64,000 nt of DNA from the NCBI GenBank assembly GCA_029959195.1, contig CP114117.1, positions 1,860,001 to 1,924,000 of the forward strand, given 5' to 3'. The stretch's first letter is position 1; the number at the start of each line of letters is the position of its first letter. A program made the position numbers and the translations under genes. Source of the DNA: Dictyophora rubrovolvata (lineage: Eukaryota > Basidiomycota > Agaricomycetes > Phallales > Phallaceae). Below, one piece after another: positions 11,401 through 23,228 of this stretch. The notes under the pieces are model-generated. The model had not been told where the DNA came from and searched no databases. It worked only from the letters and a program-made list of their open reading frames with translations.

Positions 11401-13065
11401 TGACGTATGTGTTTAAAACCCGATTTCCTAGCCTTCCTTCGTTGATCTTCTTGCATAGCTTAAAGAAGATTGGGAAAACTTTGATTTCGTAGAGCCGTAC
11501 CGCATTGCTGATTATTGGAGTGATTATTTGGTTGCAGAAGCCATTTGGACACCAAAAGAGAGGCTGGCTGAGCTTGACAGTATGTTGTTTTAAGTTCGCT
11601 CTCTGTCTTCCTTTACTCACTCTTCGTAGGCATCACTGTTGATGATATTGAGGCTCATAAGCAACAATTATTATCTCGTGTGCATATCGAGACGCTTGCG
11701 CATGGAAATATCACGGAGTCTGTGAGTTTGATTTCTGAAGATTATAGGTTTTGGGAGTGCTGAATTATTTTTTTTTACAGGAAAGTAAGAATCTTCTTGA
11801 ATCGGCAGAAAAGACTTTGGGAAGTCGTCCGGTGACTGCTGCTGAACGACAAACGGAGCGATCGCTTGTTCTTCCTGAAGGTGATTTCCACCCTTTTTGT
11901 CCCTATCTTTTTTATTCCTTTTTCTCATACGTTATTGGCTTTCGAAGGTTCAAATTTCATTTACAAATCCGCGGTCCCTAATCCGAAAGAAGTGAATTCG
12001 TGCCTCGTTTACACTTGTCAAGTCGGTAGCATCACAGACCGCACGCTTACCGCTCTAAACGGCCTGCTTCTTCACATGATGCGAGAGCCGGCTTTTGACG
12101 AACTTCGGACGAAGCAACAATTGGGTTATGTTGTCTTTGTCACTCGCCATGAATCTCGTGGGATCATGGGTGCGAAGATACTTGTTCAGAGCGAGCGTGG
12201 ACCTGAGTACCTTGAATCCCGCGTCGATGAATTCTTGACTGAATATCGTGCCCAATTGGAAAACACTTCTCTGGAAGAGTTTCAACGACAGAAAGAGGGA
12301 CTCATTTCTGCTAAGTTGGAACGACTGACTAATTTGCATGCCGAATGTAGACGGTTCTGGGGTCGGATTGTGGATGGATACTGTGATTTCACCAGACGTA
12401 CGTAATTGATATATATCTATTCAATATCTCGTTAATCTCTCATTTGTTGTTGTTTTTTTCTAGATGAGAGTGAAGTGGAGGTCTTGCAGGAAACAACTTT
12501 GGAAAGCTTAGTCGACTTCTTTGACACTTATATTCATCCCGCATCAACAAAGCGGCGTAAACTCTCGGTTCATCTGACTTCTCAATTGATCTCAGACACT
12601 ACCGGCACCGCGCCGTCCGTAAACGGAAACGGAAAAGCTACTATTGCGCCTGCAACAGCAACCCTAAGGTTCAGCGTCCCGGCTTCTGAAGAATTCCTGA
12701 CGTTGTTGAAAAAGCATAACATCCCGACGCAGGACGAGGCACTGTATCGCAAACTCTCCAAAGCCGAACCACCCGTTCAGGCTGTAAAAGCTTTCTGGGT
12801 CGACTACCTGAAGAAATTTGACGAGTTGTCTGTGTCGAGGGAAACGAAAGAATTACTACTCAATGCTGTTGATGAACTCGCATTGGCGTATCCGCGAAAA
12901 GATGAAGACGGAGGAGAAGATTCCAAAAGGACTGCTGTTGAGGTAAAAATTGGTGTTAAACCTGTTTTAATCGAGGACATTGCTGCTTTTAAGGCTCATC
13001 TATCCCTGGGACCTGCTGCTGTGCCTATCTCTAACCTCACTAATTTGACGCGGGCGTTGGCGTAA
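8499..13065 (+). CDS. STE23: Insulin-degrading-enzyme family M16 zinc metalloprotease (Ste23-like)
   Basis: Large clam-shell peptidase that cleaves short unstructured peptides. The yeast relative Ste23 helps trim the a-factor pheromone. Roughly 14 exons. Early ones are 8499-8747, 8805-8822, 8879-8908, 8971-9009 and 9070-9736, the second being only 18 bp. The inverted zinc motif is LAHFCEHMLFLG (HxxEH), and the third zinc ligand is the Glu of ELNAVDSEHKKN about 100 residues later. The substrate-contact block YISAHGGHTNAFTAASNTNY is present. The C-terminal half has LRTKQQLGYVVF, carrying the Arg and Tyr that shape the substrate site in human IDE. A Ser/Thr/Pro-rich insertion of about 45 residues lies between TNYYF and LEMFASFF. 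Start chosen at 8499 (MATLISNKHTETL). An in-frame ATG at 8319 could add a presequence. Confidence 0.93.
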
Positions 13066-13600
13066 CAATTTCTGGGTTTTCTTATTTATCCATATTTTTC
13101 TTAATAAATACCTTTCTTTGCTGTGTAGTTTTATCATTGAAATGCTTTGAAATTGCTTACCCCCCCTCCCTTGCAACTGAATTTCACGCAATGAACCTTT
13201 TTCTTCTTCTTCCTAATAACTACCTCGATAGATCTCGGTTACTAGTTGTTTTTCGCTCATCCATATAATGACTTGTTGTTATGTATCTAACTTTGAAATA
13301 GAACCAAAGCTACGAACGTTGCATCAAATACAGCCACACTCAGGCTCTCGACGTCGAGGAGCAATCTGTCATATTTTTTGCGTAATGATCATGAAATAAA
13401 AACACATAGATGCGAGCACAGAACACAAATGTGAGGGGTAGCAAATTCAACGGAAAAACATGAGCAAAAAGGAACAGGAAAAGGAAAAACAGAAGACATC
13501 ACAAGGGTAATTAAAGACGAAAAAAAAGGACAAAAGAAAAAAAAAGGTATGATTTCATCATAACAATTTAGCATTTCCATCCATAATTCATTCCAGTTAT
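13066..13600. other. Convergent intergenic region
   Basis: About 530 bp between the 3' ends of the plus-strand protease gene and the minus-strand SKN7 gene. It is AT-rich with A-runs (about 13520-13545) and AATAAA-like motifs near 13100 (AATAAATA) and 13395 (AAATAAAA). These fit overlapping 3' untranslated regions. No gene is supported here. Confidence 0.45.
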
Positions 13601-15559
13601 TCATTCATACCGTCCCCTTTTCGCTCCACCGCCTCCCGTTCCAACAGCAACAACAACGTTCCTGATATTATTTTTTCCTTTGCCGGAAATAGTTACAGGA
13701 GAAGTTGATTCTCCTCCAAGTTCATCATCATCACTCTTACCGCCGCCGGACTTGGAAGAAGTAGAAGAGTTCAAACTCGACTCTCCTCCTTTTGCTTCTT
13801 CCATAGTCGAATTTCTCTCCACGACGTCTGGGTCCCGTTCTCGTCGTTTTCCCAACACTTGCTGCTGTTGCCCCGGTATCGATGTCGCGGCGGAAGCATA
13901 TCCGTCCGCATTTTCAATGCCAGCATGTATACCAAGATTAGACACACCACCCATATTATTATCGTCAGAATTCATCGTTGCAACGCCTTCTCCGTTCATG
14001 TTCACACCCACGCCCACATTGACCATCCCCGCCGCCAATCCCCCCCAATGCGGATGAGAACGAGAATGCGGATGTGAGACTGACGAGGACGAATTCGAGT
14101 CGGAGACCATGTTGGGTACAACACCAACGCCGACGCTTAAAGGAACAGAAACTGGTATGGGAACGGGATCGGTCGAACTATGCACGTCGTCGACACCAAT
14201 TTCGCTTATACTCGCACCAGCACCAGCACCCCCACCGGCACCGGAGCCACCACCAGCATTACCACCAGCATTACCACCAGCGCCACCAGTTCCGGAGGTA
14301 TTCCCAGTATCAAAACCGAAATCACTCGCACTAACAATATTGTGCAATATAAATGCATACTGCTCATCTGAGAGTCTGAAACCTGCCAACGGGTTAATTC
14401 TCGCATCCGTAGACGTCATAGGCGGTTGAGGGTGGAATAGTTGTAGTGGAAGAGGGGATGTGGGGGGTCCGCCTCCTCCTCCTCCTCCTCCTCCTCCTTG
14501 CTGTTGTTGTTGTTCAGCTGCGAAACTTTGGTCCTGCTGCTGGGTGTGAGGGGGCGAGGAAGAGGACGACGGGATTGAAAGCGATTGAAGAGGCAGCGGA
14601 GGTAGAGGATCAGACGGCGGTCTTGAAGCTGGCACAATTTCGTTCGGATCTTCTTCATCTTCGACGTCTTCTTCTAGCTCTTCATCTGGATCTACGTCAT
14701 CACTGTCCATGTCCACATCGCCATCAGCACCGGCTCCACCTCCACCACCACCAGCCGACGACGACGACAAGCGTGCACGCGACGATCGCGTACTAGTCCG
14801 TCTCCGCGCGGACGAAGATCTAGCAGCACCTGCAGAGGACACGCCCGAACTCGATACAAGACCATTATTATTATTACTACTACTATTACTTCTCGACTTT
14901 GATTTGGAAGCTGGAGCGGGACCGATAGTTTTGCCTGTTGATCTGTTTGCGGCGTTGCGATGGAGGTGGTACGGATATGGATCAATCAGACTTTGCGGCC
15001 TGTATACCATTTCTTGAATTGATTTAAGATGCATGAGGTGTTTCTAAAAAAAATAAGAGTTAGAAATTTATTTTTTTGTTTGTGCTTCTATTTGTGAGGA
15101 CGTACTTCAACCATCTCGAATAAACCATCTCTCGTAAAGGGCTTGGGAAGAATATCATTCATGCCATGAGAATAATACATCAAAATTTCAGACGGATTCG
15201 AATTAGACGTCATGGAAATAATAGGTGTCATAGGATCAAATTGTCTGATCAGAGACGTGGCGGAAACACCATCGAGTTTGGGCATGACAATATCCATAAG
15301 CACGAGATCGTACTTTTCCAAATTCATCTTATGAACGGCAGCAAGACCGTCAATAGCAATATCGGTTGTGCATCCGAAAACTTGGAGGAACTTTGTGGAG
15401 AGTTTGCGGGAAACGGCGTCGTCTTCGACGAGGAGAACGCGAGGGGGTACAGCCCATCCTGGAACGAAGGTTGAACGGCGGACACGAAGGCGTTGAGAAA
15501 CGACTTTGGGTTTCGTCAAAGATGTCGAGGCAGATGTCGAGGCAGAAGTAGTAGGGTGG

Positions 15560-15596
<37 letters not shown>

Positions 15597-15615
15597 GACT
15601 AGTGGGAGCAGTGTG

Positions 15616-15646
<31 letters not shown>

Positions 15647-18386
15647 ATAGCCTGGGCTGTCATGACGGTGGGAAGTACGCCCATTCCCGCAACAAAAGAA
15701 GAGTCCATAGGAGGAGGATCAATGTCGCCAACAGAATTCACATCCACATTCATGGCCATCTGTGAATGAAGTTGAATACTGCCAGGAGAACCACTGTTAG
15801 GAGTTAAACCCAAGCCATTGAAATTCATTTGCAATGAAGTAGGATCGAATGACCACGTGCCATCATCCGGTGCGTTATCTGAACGAGGAAAGAGATGACC
15901 GACCGTGAAAACTTGGAGGCCTGGGAATGATTCGCCTCTAGCTGAGGAGGATGCTGCGGCGGCATTCGAAGATGAGGGATTTAAGCGCGAGCTTGTGGTT
16001 TCGGATAGGGAGGCGATGACTGCGCTTAAATTGAGGTTGTTGTTATTGGTATTGCTGTTGTAGGAGGGATCAACAGGGTGATGGGAAAGAGGGCGAGGCG
16101 GGGAAGGGTGGTCATCCATCAAGACGGAAAGAGAAAGAGGAAGTGGGGTGGAGGTACGACTACGACTGATATTGTCAGTAGAAGGGCGTGCACGAGAGAG
16201 CTGTTCGATACGTTGAAGAGCATCCTGTTTGGAGAGGGGGAGTGACGGGGAGACAAAAGCATTTGCGAGGGATGCTGGTGATGGTGGAGAAGTCGTAGAG
16301 GCGGTGGGCAATGTGGACAAGGTGGGAGTTCCTGGAGCAGCGAATTGCATGCCTGCGGTATTGGCTCTCCTGGCCATCTCGTTCATCTGTTCGAAAGATG
16401 CGCGAGCGATGTCTGATTCAGGGTACGCGCCGTTCATTATTCTCTGCGCCTCCGAGACAGGAACAAACTGGTTCTCGAGAGTTGAAGGAATAAAGTTGAA
16501 TGATGACAAGGTCTTTGCTTCCTTCAGATTGCGTGTACTGTTGATGGTGCTGCTGTTGATGGTGCTGTCGTTGTCGTCGTTGTCGTTGTTGTTGTTGCCG
16601 TTGTTACTGGCACCTTCGCTCCTACTATCATTAATACCAGCACTTGCGCTTGTGGTCGCACTGGCACTGACACTGGGAGCACTAGCACTCCCGCTAGCAG
16701 TATTCGTAATAGCATTAGCGGTAGCATTGTCAGCTTGTTTGCCATTTTCGATTTGCAAAAAATATTGAATGAGGTTCTGCAAGAGACCGTCCTGCTGGGC
16801 CATGTTTCTCTGAAAATTGACCATTTCATTCAAGACAGACTGATAGTTCTGCTCAATGCTACGGATATGAGTTGTGAGATCCCTAACGGTACGATTAAAA
16901 AGGTCCATTTGAGATTGTATTGCTTGAATTACGGGAGAGTCTGTGAGTGACACGGTAGGATATTGAGTAGGAGGGCCTGGGGTAATAGTAGTAGCAGGGG
17001 ATGCGGGAGAAAGGGCGCCGCCGCTGTCGTTGGTTCGTGTATGCGCATGAGTTGCGGCGCCAGTGTTAGAAGTTGCGACGGGGGCGGTTGTGTCGGTTGT
17101 GGTTGTGGTTGCTGGTGCCGTTGGTGCCGGTGCCGAGGCTGATGCCGGGGTTGATGATGACTTTGCAGTAACAGCGACTTTGCGCTGAGACGGCACTTTG
17201 CGCTTGATATTCTCGAGGGCATCCCTGTTGTTAGCCTGGAAGTCTGGATGTTTGAATGTCCAAGCATGTTCTCCGTATGCAGCATGGTGAGCAGACACGG
17301 CGTCGGGATCGTTGTTCTTGACCTTGTGAAAGTCGTACTTGTTGAGCTGACGGACAAAGGAAGCGAAATTGGAATGTTTGAACATTCGAGGGAGAATCGA
17401 CTTTGTGAACTCGGTGATGTCTTTGATGACAAAACTGTCGCCGGACGATGTCCAGGAGACAATATCGTTGAATAGATTGTCCTGCAACATTCTACAGTGG
17501 GGAATGAGCAAAATCAGCTTGTTAGAATATCAGACACGTACTTGTACAATTTCTTGACAAAATCACTGGTCGGGGGCATTCCATCGTCGGTGTCTTTAGA
17601 GGTATCATTGTTGTTCAGCAACTTGGGCTGCGAAGTCGACGAGGGAGGAGGATGGGAGATGGGAAGGGGCTGCGAGAACGACGAGGACGAGGCGGAGGAA
17701 GAGCGGAGAGAGGGATGAGAGGGAGGAGGGGGGTGAAGGGGAGGAAGGGGAGGTGCAGTGGAAGTATTGTCGCGGTGGTGGTGGGAGGAGGAATGGTGGT
17801 GGTGACTATGGTGACTGTTATGACTATTATGACTGGCATAGTTGCCGCTGTTATTGCCATTGCCATTGGTATGACTGCTACCGTTGCTGCCACTGCCACT
17901 GCCACTGCCACTGCCACTGCCGCTGTAGTGGTGATGACTGTGACCATGGTGCAGAGGCGGAGGTAGAGGGGGCGGAAGAGGAGGGGGTTTCATGTCGTGT
18001 TGCAATCTGCGCAGTGGCCATGGGAGTTGGCGGGGGTGAGGGGGCGGGGATAGAGGGGGAGGTGGAGGGTGAGAGTGCGAGTGCGAGTGTGAGTGGGGAT
18101 GAGAGTGGGGATGAGAGTGATAGTTGTTGGGCGGTGGGAATCTGCCTGGGGAGAGTGGCGGTAGAGTGGAGGAAGAGCTCGGGTGGGGATGGGAATGAGA
18201 GTTGTTGGATCGGAACGACGACGGCGGAGGGAGATGGAGGGGAGGAAGCTGAGGGTAGTGTTGATGTGGGTGTGAGTGTGGATGCGAAGGATGCGAGTGC
18301 GAGTTGTTATGACTGGTATTTGGTAATGATGATGACGAAGATGATGCGGATGATGCAGTCGAAGATGATGACGGGTGTCTGTCCAT
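13601..18386 (-). CDS. SKN7: SKN7-type transcription factor: HSF DNA-binding domain plus response-regulator receiver
   Basis: Two-component output regulator for oxidative and osmotic stress. Three exons: 18386-17542, 17491-15106 and 15043-13601. Both introns are GT..AG and phase-consistent, giving 1,557 residues. The order is: a Ser/His/Pro low-complexity N-terminus of about 265 residues; the HSF domain from DFVKKLYK, spliced to MLQDNLFNDIVSWTSSGDSF, through SFVRQLNKYDFHKV; a coiled coil (IQSQMDLFNRTVRDLTTHIR); and a long Ser/Thr-rich linker. The receiver follows, with acidic pocket LLVEDDAV, phospho-acceptor Asp in LVLMDIVMPK, Thr in SMTSN and Lys in ILPKPF. A further 480-residue Gly/Ser/Gln-rich tail ends AKRGRYE. 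Many fungal SKN7 proteins are well under 1,000 residues, so this one is unusually long. All phosphorelay residues are intact. The phosphotransfer partner is not in this window. Confidence 0.95.
14466..14512. repeat. (CCT)n / (TTG)n trinucleotide run in the SKN7 tail
   Basis: A pure CCT run followed by TGT/TTG repeats. On the coding (minus) strand it encodes adjacent poly-Gln and poly-Gly tracts in the C-terminal arm, a likely site of length variation. Confidence 0.8.
15549..15647. repeat. (TAG)n and (ATG)n runs in the SKN7 linker
   Basis: Two neighbouring trinucleotide runs: TAG repeats at about 15549-15597 and GAT/ATG repeats at about 15618-15647. Read on the minus strand they encode poly-Thr and poly-Ser just upstream of the receiver domain. 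Confidence 0.8.
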
Positions 18387-18928
18387 ATCTGCTGCAGAGT
18401 ATTAGAATATTATAGATATCAGAGACCGCCCTCCCCCCTAATAATCGAACGCGTCTAGCCTTCGAAAAAAGCTGCTGCTATACAAAGTCTAGAATTGGTA
18501 TCAATGCGAAACGAGAAAGGGTCTAGACACACAGCACTTACTAGAGTCTATATGTAGATGAGGGTGTTAAGGTGGCAAAGTCTCCTGTATAGAGTGGTGG
18601 TGTGCCTTTCTTTTCTCTACAAAGTCGCCCTTTTTTCTCCACACTATGTTTTGCGTTTTTTTGCCCTTCCCTCTTCCCTTTTTCAATTCCAACTCCCAAC
18701 TCCGTCTTCGCTCTTTTTTTTCCCTATATACCGACTTTTTAGCATATTTCCCCCCAATCGATCACCGCCTTGTCCGCACACAGGCACACACAAGCACGAT
18801 GCCGACTCCACTTGGCTCCACTTTCGGTCCGATTGCTTCCGCGCCTGAAGACAAATATTATTTTATTATTATTTAATCGACCGTTGTGTCGTCTCTATAC
18901 ATCCTTCAATAAACACCCTACTATCACC
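18387..18928. other. Divergent spacer upstream of SKN7 and of the tRNA gene
   Basis: About 540 bp. Pyrimidine-rich stretches lie at about 18610-18750, with TATATA at 18723. It should contain the SKN7 promoter (minus strand). Short frames here show no family features. Confidence 0.4.
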
Positions 18929-19027
18929 AGCCCGGTAGCTCAGTTCGGTTAGAGCATTGTACTTATAGGGTAAAACTGCTTACATAATGTAATGCAAGGG
19001 TCGCGAGTTCGATTCTCGCTCGGGCTA
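18929..19027 (+). tRNA. tRNA-Ile(UAU) with a 24-nt intron
   Basis: The cloverleaf folds fully. The acceptor stem AGCCCGG (18929-18935) pairs with TCGGGCT (19020-19026) with one G-U pair. The D arm is GCTC/GAGC. The anticodon stem is TTGTA (18957-18961) with TGCAA (18993-18997). The T arm is GCGAG-TTCGATT-CTCGC, and the discriminator is A at 19027. The anticodon TAT is at 18964-18966, and an intron at 18968-18991 starts one base 3' of it, the canonical eukaryotic position. The B box (GTTCGATTC) is intact. tRNA-Ile(UAU) genes carry introns in yeast and many other eukaryotes, which supports the call. It decodes AUA. Confidence 0.93.
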
Positions 19028-19034
19028 GCTGTTC

Positions 19035-19045
19035 TTTTTTTTTTT
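19035..19045 (+). terminator. RNA polymerase III terminator (T-run)
   Basis: An uninterrupted run of eleven T residues starts seven bases after the tRNA 3' end. A second T-run follows. This is the standard Pol III stop signal. Confidence 0.85.
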
Positions 19046-19174
19046 ATTTTTTTGCTTTTTTCTTTCTTTTCGCTCACAGAGACTGCACTGGCGCTAATAA
19101 ACTGAGCCCATTCCCTTTCTCTTCGTTTTCTTGTTTGCTCTTCATTCGCCTTTAATGTTGTTGCACCTCTCCTC

Positions 19175-19915
19175 ATGCCATCTCCCTCATTTGACCCTTG
19201 GTTCGCCTCCCGTCGTTTTGGCATCATCATCGACGCAGGTTCATCTGGTTCCCGACTCCAAATTTATTCATGGCTCGACAACAATAATCACCCTCCACAA
19301 GCAATCCTTCCCGTTGTAGAGAAAGGCTCAAAGGACCCAGACAACTGGGTAATTAAAATTGAACCAGGTAATGATGCTATTGTTGTTGTTGTTGTTGTTG
19401 TTATTATTATATGAACTCAAAAAAATCAATCTCTTATTTCTAGGAATATCATTCTTCGCCGGTTCTCCAGACAAAATATCCCACCATCTCGCACCATTAC
19501 TCCAACGTGCAAGAGACTACATACCCCCTTCTTTGCATTCCCAAACTCCTCTATTTCTATACGCTACCGCAGGCATGAGGCTGTTACCCGCCAAGGACCA
19601 GATTGCCATTCTCGAGGCTGCGTGTGATTTTCTAAGATTCCATTCCGAATTTCGCGTCAGCGATAGTGACAGTTATGGCGACGATGACGATGAGCAGCAG
19701 ACATTATACGACAATGTATCCCATCCCCGCGCTTGTAAGGACCATGTCCGTGTCATCTCCGGCGAAGAAGAAGGCCTATTCGGCTGGATTGCCGTCAATT
19801 ATCTTATGGATGCTTTCCCTTCCAACTCAAACTCAGACTCAAACCCGCCATTATCATATGGTTTCCTCGACATGGGAGGCGCAAGTGCCCAAATCGCTTT
19901 CAAAGTCGATTCAAA

Positions 19916-20014
<99 letters not shown>

Positions 20015-22157
20015 TTCACTTCCACTCATGCCTGTCACACTTAATCTTCTCAATGGTCAATCCATCCATCATGATGTTTTTGTTACTACTTGGTTAGGAT
20101 ATGGCACTAACCAGGCTAGGGAGAAGTACGTTGCCAGGATCAGTGCTCAAGCTCAAGCTACTCCCGGCGATGCTATACCAGATCCTTGTCTTCCTCGTGG
20201 ACTATCAATGCCTGTTTATGATGTTGGAACTCGACAAAATCCAATCGTTATAGAAAATGATGTAGAGGACGAAAGTGATTCCCGTATGGAACCCAGCTTA
20301 TACCTCCGCGGGACGGGCTCTTTTGACGAATGTATTTCTCTATCTGCTGAACTGCTGCTTAATGTCAATACCTCCTCTTCCTCTTCCTCCAACACTCCTC
20401 CCCTTCCACTGCCCTTTCCTCTCCCGCTGGAGACAACCCCTTTTGTCGGTATCTCGGAATACTGGTACACCTCTGAGCATCTTTTCGGGCTCGGGGGCGT
20501 ATACGACGATGCCGCATTTGAAGCCACCGCCAAGAAATTTTGTGCGGTGGGCTGGAAGAATATGGAGTTTCTTTATTTAGGTTTAGGTGAAGGCGATGAA
20601 TTTGGCGATGGCGATTTATCGTCAGATTATTCAAGTTGGACTCGGCCGCATTCAAAGTATGCTTCTAAAATTGATGCTCACAGGCTCGAAATGCAGTGTT
20701 TCAAGTCCGCGTGGGTGATGAATGTTTTGCATTTGGGGCTGGGGATGCCCAGATCGCGAATACTAGAGGTTGAAAAGGGAAAAAATCGTGAAGATATCGT
20801 TTTTGTGGGCGTCGCAGGTCAAGATGACGGTGCAACGACCATGACGAAGACAAAGCCAATGTTCCAGAGTGTTGATACAATACGCGACACGAGTATTAGC
20901 TGGACACTGGGAAAGATGGTGTTGGAGGCTGGTCGAGACGTAAAAAGAGGTCTGAAAAACGAGAATAATAATAATGATCGACAAAAGCAGAAACCCAAAG
21001 TTCCGTCGCATGTTGTTGATGATACTGTTGTTATCCCCGCTGGTGCTGACTCCTCTACCCATATATATCATCTTTCGCCGCAGCACGTTTCTCCCTCGTC
21101 ATCATCAGTCTCCTCGTCGTCACCTTTCGTTCTTTATCTTTACGCAGTAACAGTTGTGGTATTGTTCTTGATTTCTTATCGAGTAGGCGTGTGGTACCAG
21201 GTTAAAGTGGCGTTGAGGAAATGGTGGCGTAAAGGATCCGGTCAAGTAGTGCTAAATGGTATTGGCAAGTTGGGAAGATACGGCGGTGATGATGGTCAGA
21301 ATGGCGGCGGTCTGGACGAGAACGGAGCCGAGCAGCTGGAAACGGGTGTCTTTGAAACGGGCAAGCAATCGAGGTTTCTTTCGGTTTTGTTATCTGTGCG
21401 GAGGAGTATCTTTACCAAATTTGCGCATCCGATGAGGTCGAAAAATTCGGAATCGTATCCTATGAATAGGCATGCGGTTATGAATGGATATAACAACAAA
21501 GAACAACCTAATAATTCGGACGACTATTATCATCATTATTATTATCACCGTAATAAGGCAACGTTGCTTGCGGAGTCAACCTCTATCATCGAGTTTAATC
21601 CAGACTCGGACTCCTATTATCATTCGAAACTGGACCGCGTCATACATCGTTCAGCGTCATTGCCTGTCTCGCTATCGTCATCACCTCAGTCGCAACCCCA
21701 GCCTCAAACTCAATCACTACACCCCTCCTTGTCGTCTTCATATTCCAACTCTCCCGCATCACTATCAACATACACTTCCTTGTCGTCGTCTTTTCCATTC
21801 CCTGTCACGTCTAGTACCACCCCAACAACAGCAGCAGTTGCAAATGGAACAGCAGGCACGGCTCTCACAACTGCTTTAACGACGCAACCTCTAAACCATT
21901 TCGCACAGTCGAGGTCTCGGAATTCATCACAGGTTAATTTGTTGGCTAATCCCAATTATCTCGGTGGTAGTACCGGCACCAGCACCAGCACCAGCACCAG
22001 CACCATTACCACTACCACTAGTAGTAGTGCTTCGACTTTTGGAGTTAGAGCTGGATCCGCTGGAGGAGGTTTGCAAGCTCGATCCGCGAATTCTTCTCAA
22101 GCTAGTTTGATATCGCTGAAAAAACGAGCGTATGAATATGCGGTGTCAAGTGGTTAG
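19175..22157 (+). CDS. YND1: GDA1/CD39-family nucleoside diphosphatase (Golgi apyrase, Ynd1-like)
   Basis: Hydrolyses luminal nucleoside di- and triphosphates, supplying GMP or UMP for nucleotide-sugar exchange in the Golgi. Two exons: 19175-19367 and 19444-22157. The apyrase regions are in order: DAGSSGSRLQIYSW (ACR1), FLYATAGMRLL (ACR2), GEEEGLFGWIAVNYL with the catalytic Glu (ACR3) and FLDMGGASAQIAF (ACR4). A single membrane segment near residue 650 (FVLYLYAVTVVVLFLISY) is followed by a long Ser-rich cytosolic tail. This matches Ynd1 topology (C-terminal anchor, luminal enzyme) rather than the N-terminally anchored Gda1. A perfect poly-Ser tract of 32 TCA codons lies right after ACR4. The start ATG at 19175 sits about 20 residues before ACR1, with no signal peptide. 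The gene begins about 150 bp after the tRNA. Confidence 0.9.
19378..19411. repeat. (GTT)n run inside the apyrase intron
   Basis: Intron 19368-19443 contains a run of GTT/TTG triplets ending in TTATTATTATA. It is a short microsatellite of no coding consequence. Confidence 0.8.
19917..20012. repeat. Perfect (TCA)32 coding microsatellite
   Basis: Ninety-six bases of uninterrupted TCA, in frame as Ser codons of the apyrase gene. It is flanked on both sides by AAT-TCA (Asn-Ser), so the duplicated edge codons bracket the tract. Confidence 0.95.
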
Positions 22158-23228
22158 TGAGAGAATTGGCACATTGGTTGTTGTTGGTCATCCCCGTTTT
22201 GCCCTTTTTCCATCATCTTTTGAATTTTTCACTGTGAACGCGGGTTTTAGATCAAATTTCCCATAGTGAATGATACATCGTGCCTTAGGCATACCGGGGC
22301 GTGGAACCACGCTCACCTCTTGTTGCCTCGGTCAACTGGACACTTTTCTCCCTCCCGACATTTCCTCGATTCCCGTTCTTCTTATCTCAACATCCCCATC
22401 TAGAATACTTGATTTTCTTCTTCCTTCTTATTGTTTACATATATGGCTTTCGGATCTCGGATTATTATATCGTTTAAACTTTCTCCGAAATCAAGCTATG
22501 CACTCACTCACCTTTGCACTGCTTTGACTTCGATTCTTTACAAATTCTCTCCGGCTTTTTCTTTTTCTTCTTAGAGCCTTTCTGGTTATCACATTTCCGG
22601 AGGTCATGTGGGCATACTTATTCTTTGATATCGCAACGACTTAACCGATTGTCAATTACTGTCATTGAAAGACGCTTCTAGATTTCCATTCTCTTCCACG
22701 ATCAACGATGACTTCATCATATTTTCCGACTCCACACTCTACTTTGCATATTTCATTCGTCTTCTCTTTTATATGATGATACAGTCAATCCCAGGAATTC
22801 CGCTTTACTCATGTTTATACTCCATTTCTTTGCGGAACGAACAAGCAGCGGCACACAAGACTTAACAGCAGTTACTCAATCCGAAGAATCATCGACATCT
22901 CTCAGGACGTCATTTGTGGCCTTCTTTAAGCTGGTTATACTTGTACATAACAACTTGAATTCCTTTATTTCTTTTCCATACGACCAGTTTACAGAAATCT
23001 CTTTATAATAGATATCAAATACGAAAAAAAGTCTGTTATTATATCAACGTCCCGATGCAAGAATAGTAAAAGTCAAAAAAAGAGGTTTTTACAAGCGGCA
23101 CCACGGAAAGAACAGAAAAAGGTGGATTAAGATGTATTCAAAGAAAGATTGTCTGCCTCGTCGTCTTATCGTTTAAACACACGCATTCATACTTTCGTTC
23201 ATCCGTTCGTGTCAATCTCTTATCATAA
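22158..23228. other. Convergent intergenic region, about 1.07 kb
   Basis: Lies between the 3' ends of the apyrase gene (plus) and the GH5-like gene (minus). Short pyrimidine-rich frames occur (for example 22270-22527) but have no family features. I see no gene, repeat or tRNA. Confidence 0.45.

Noticed and set aside
15506-15769. Plus-strand frame with poly-Val and poly-Asp
   Set aside because: Antisense shadow of trinucleotide runs in the SKN7 coding exon.
17753-18415. Plus-strand Cys/Tyr/Gly-rich frame
   Set aside because: Antisense to the Ser/His/Pro-rich first exon of SKN7. No start context or family.
19799-20053. Minus-strand frame with a long poly-Asp tract
   Set aside because: Antisense reading of the (TCA)32 tract in the apyrase gene.
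19666-20097. Plus-strand frame with a long poly-His tract
   Set aside because: Frame-shifted shadow of the same TCA repeat. The apyrase frame carries the conserved motifs.
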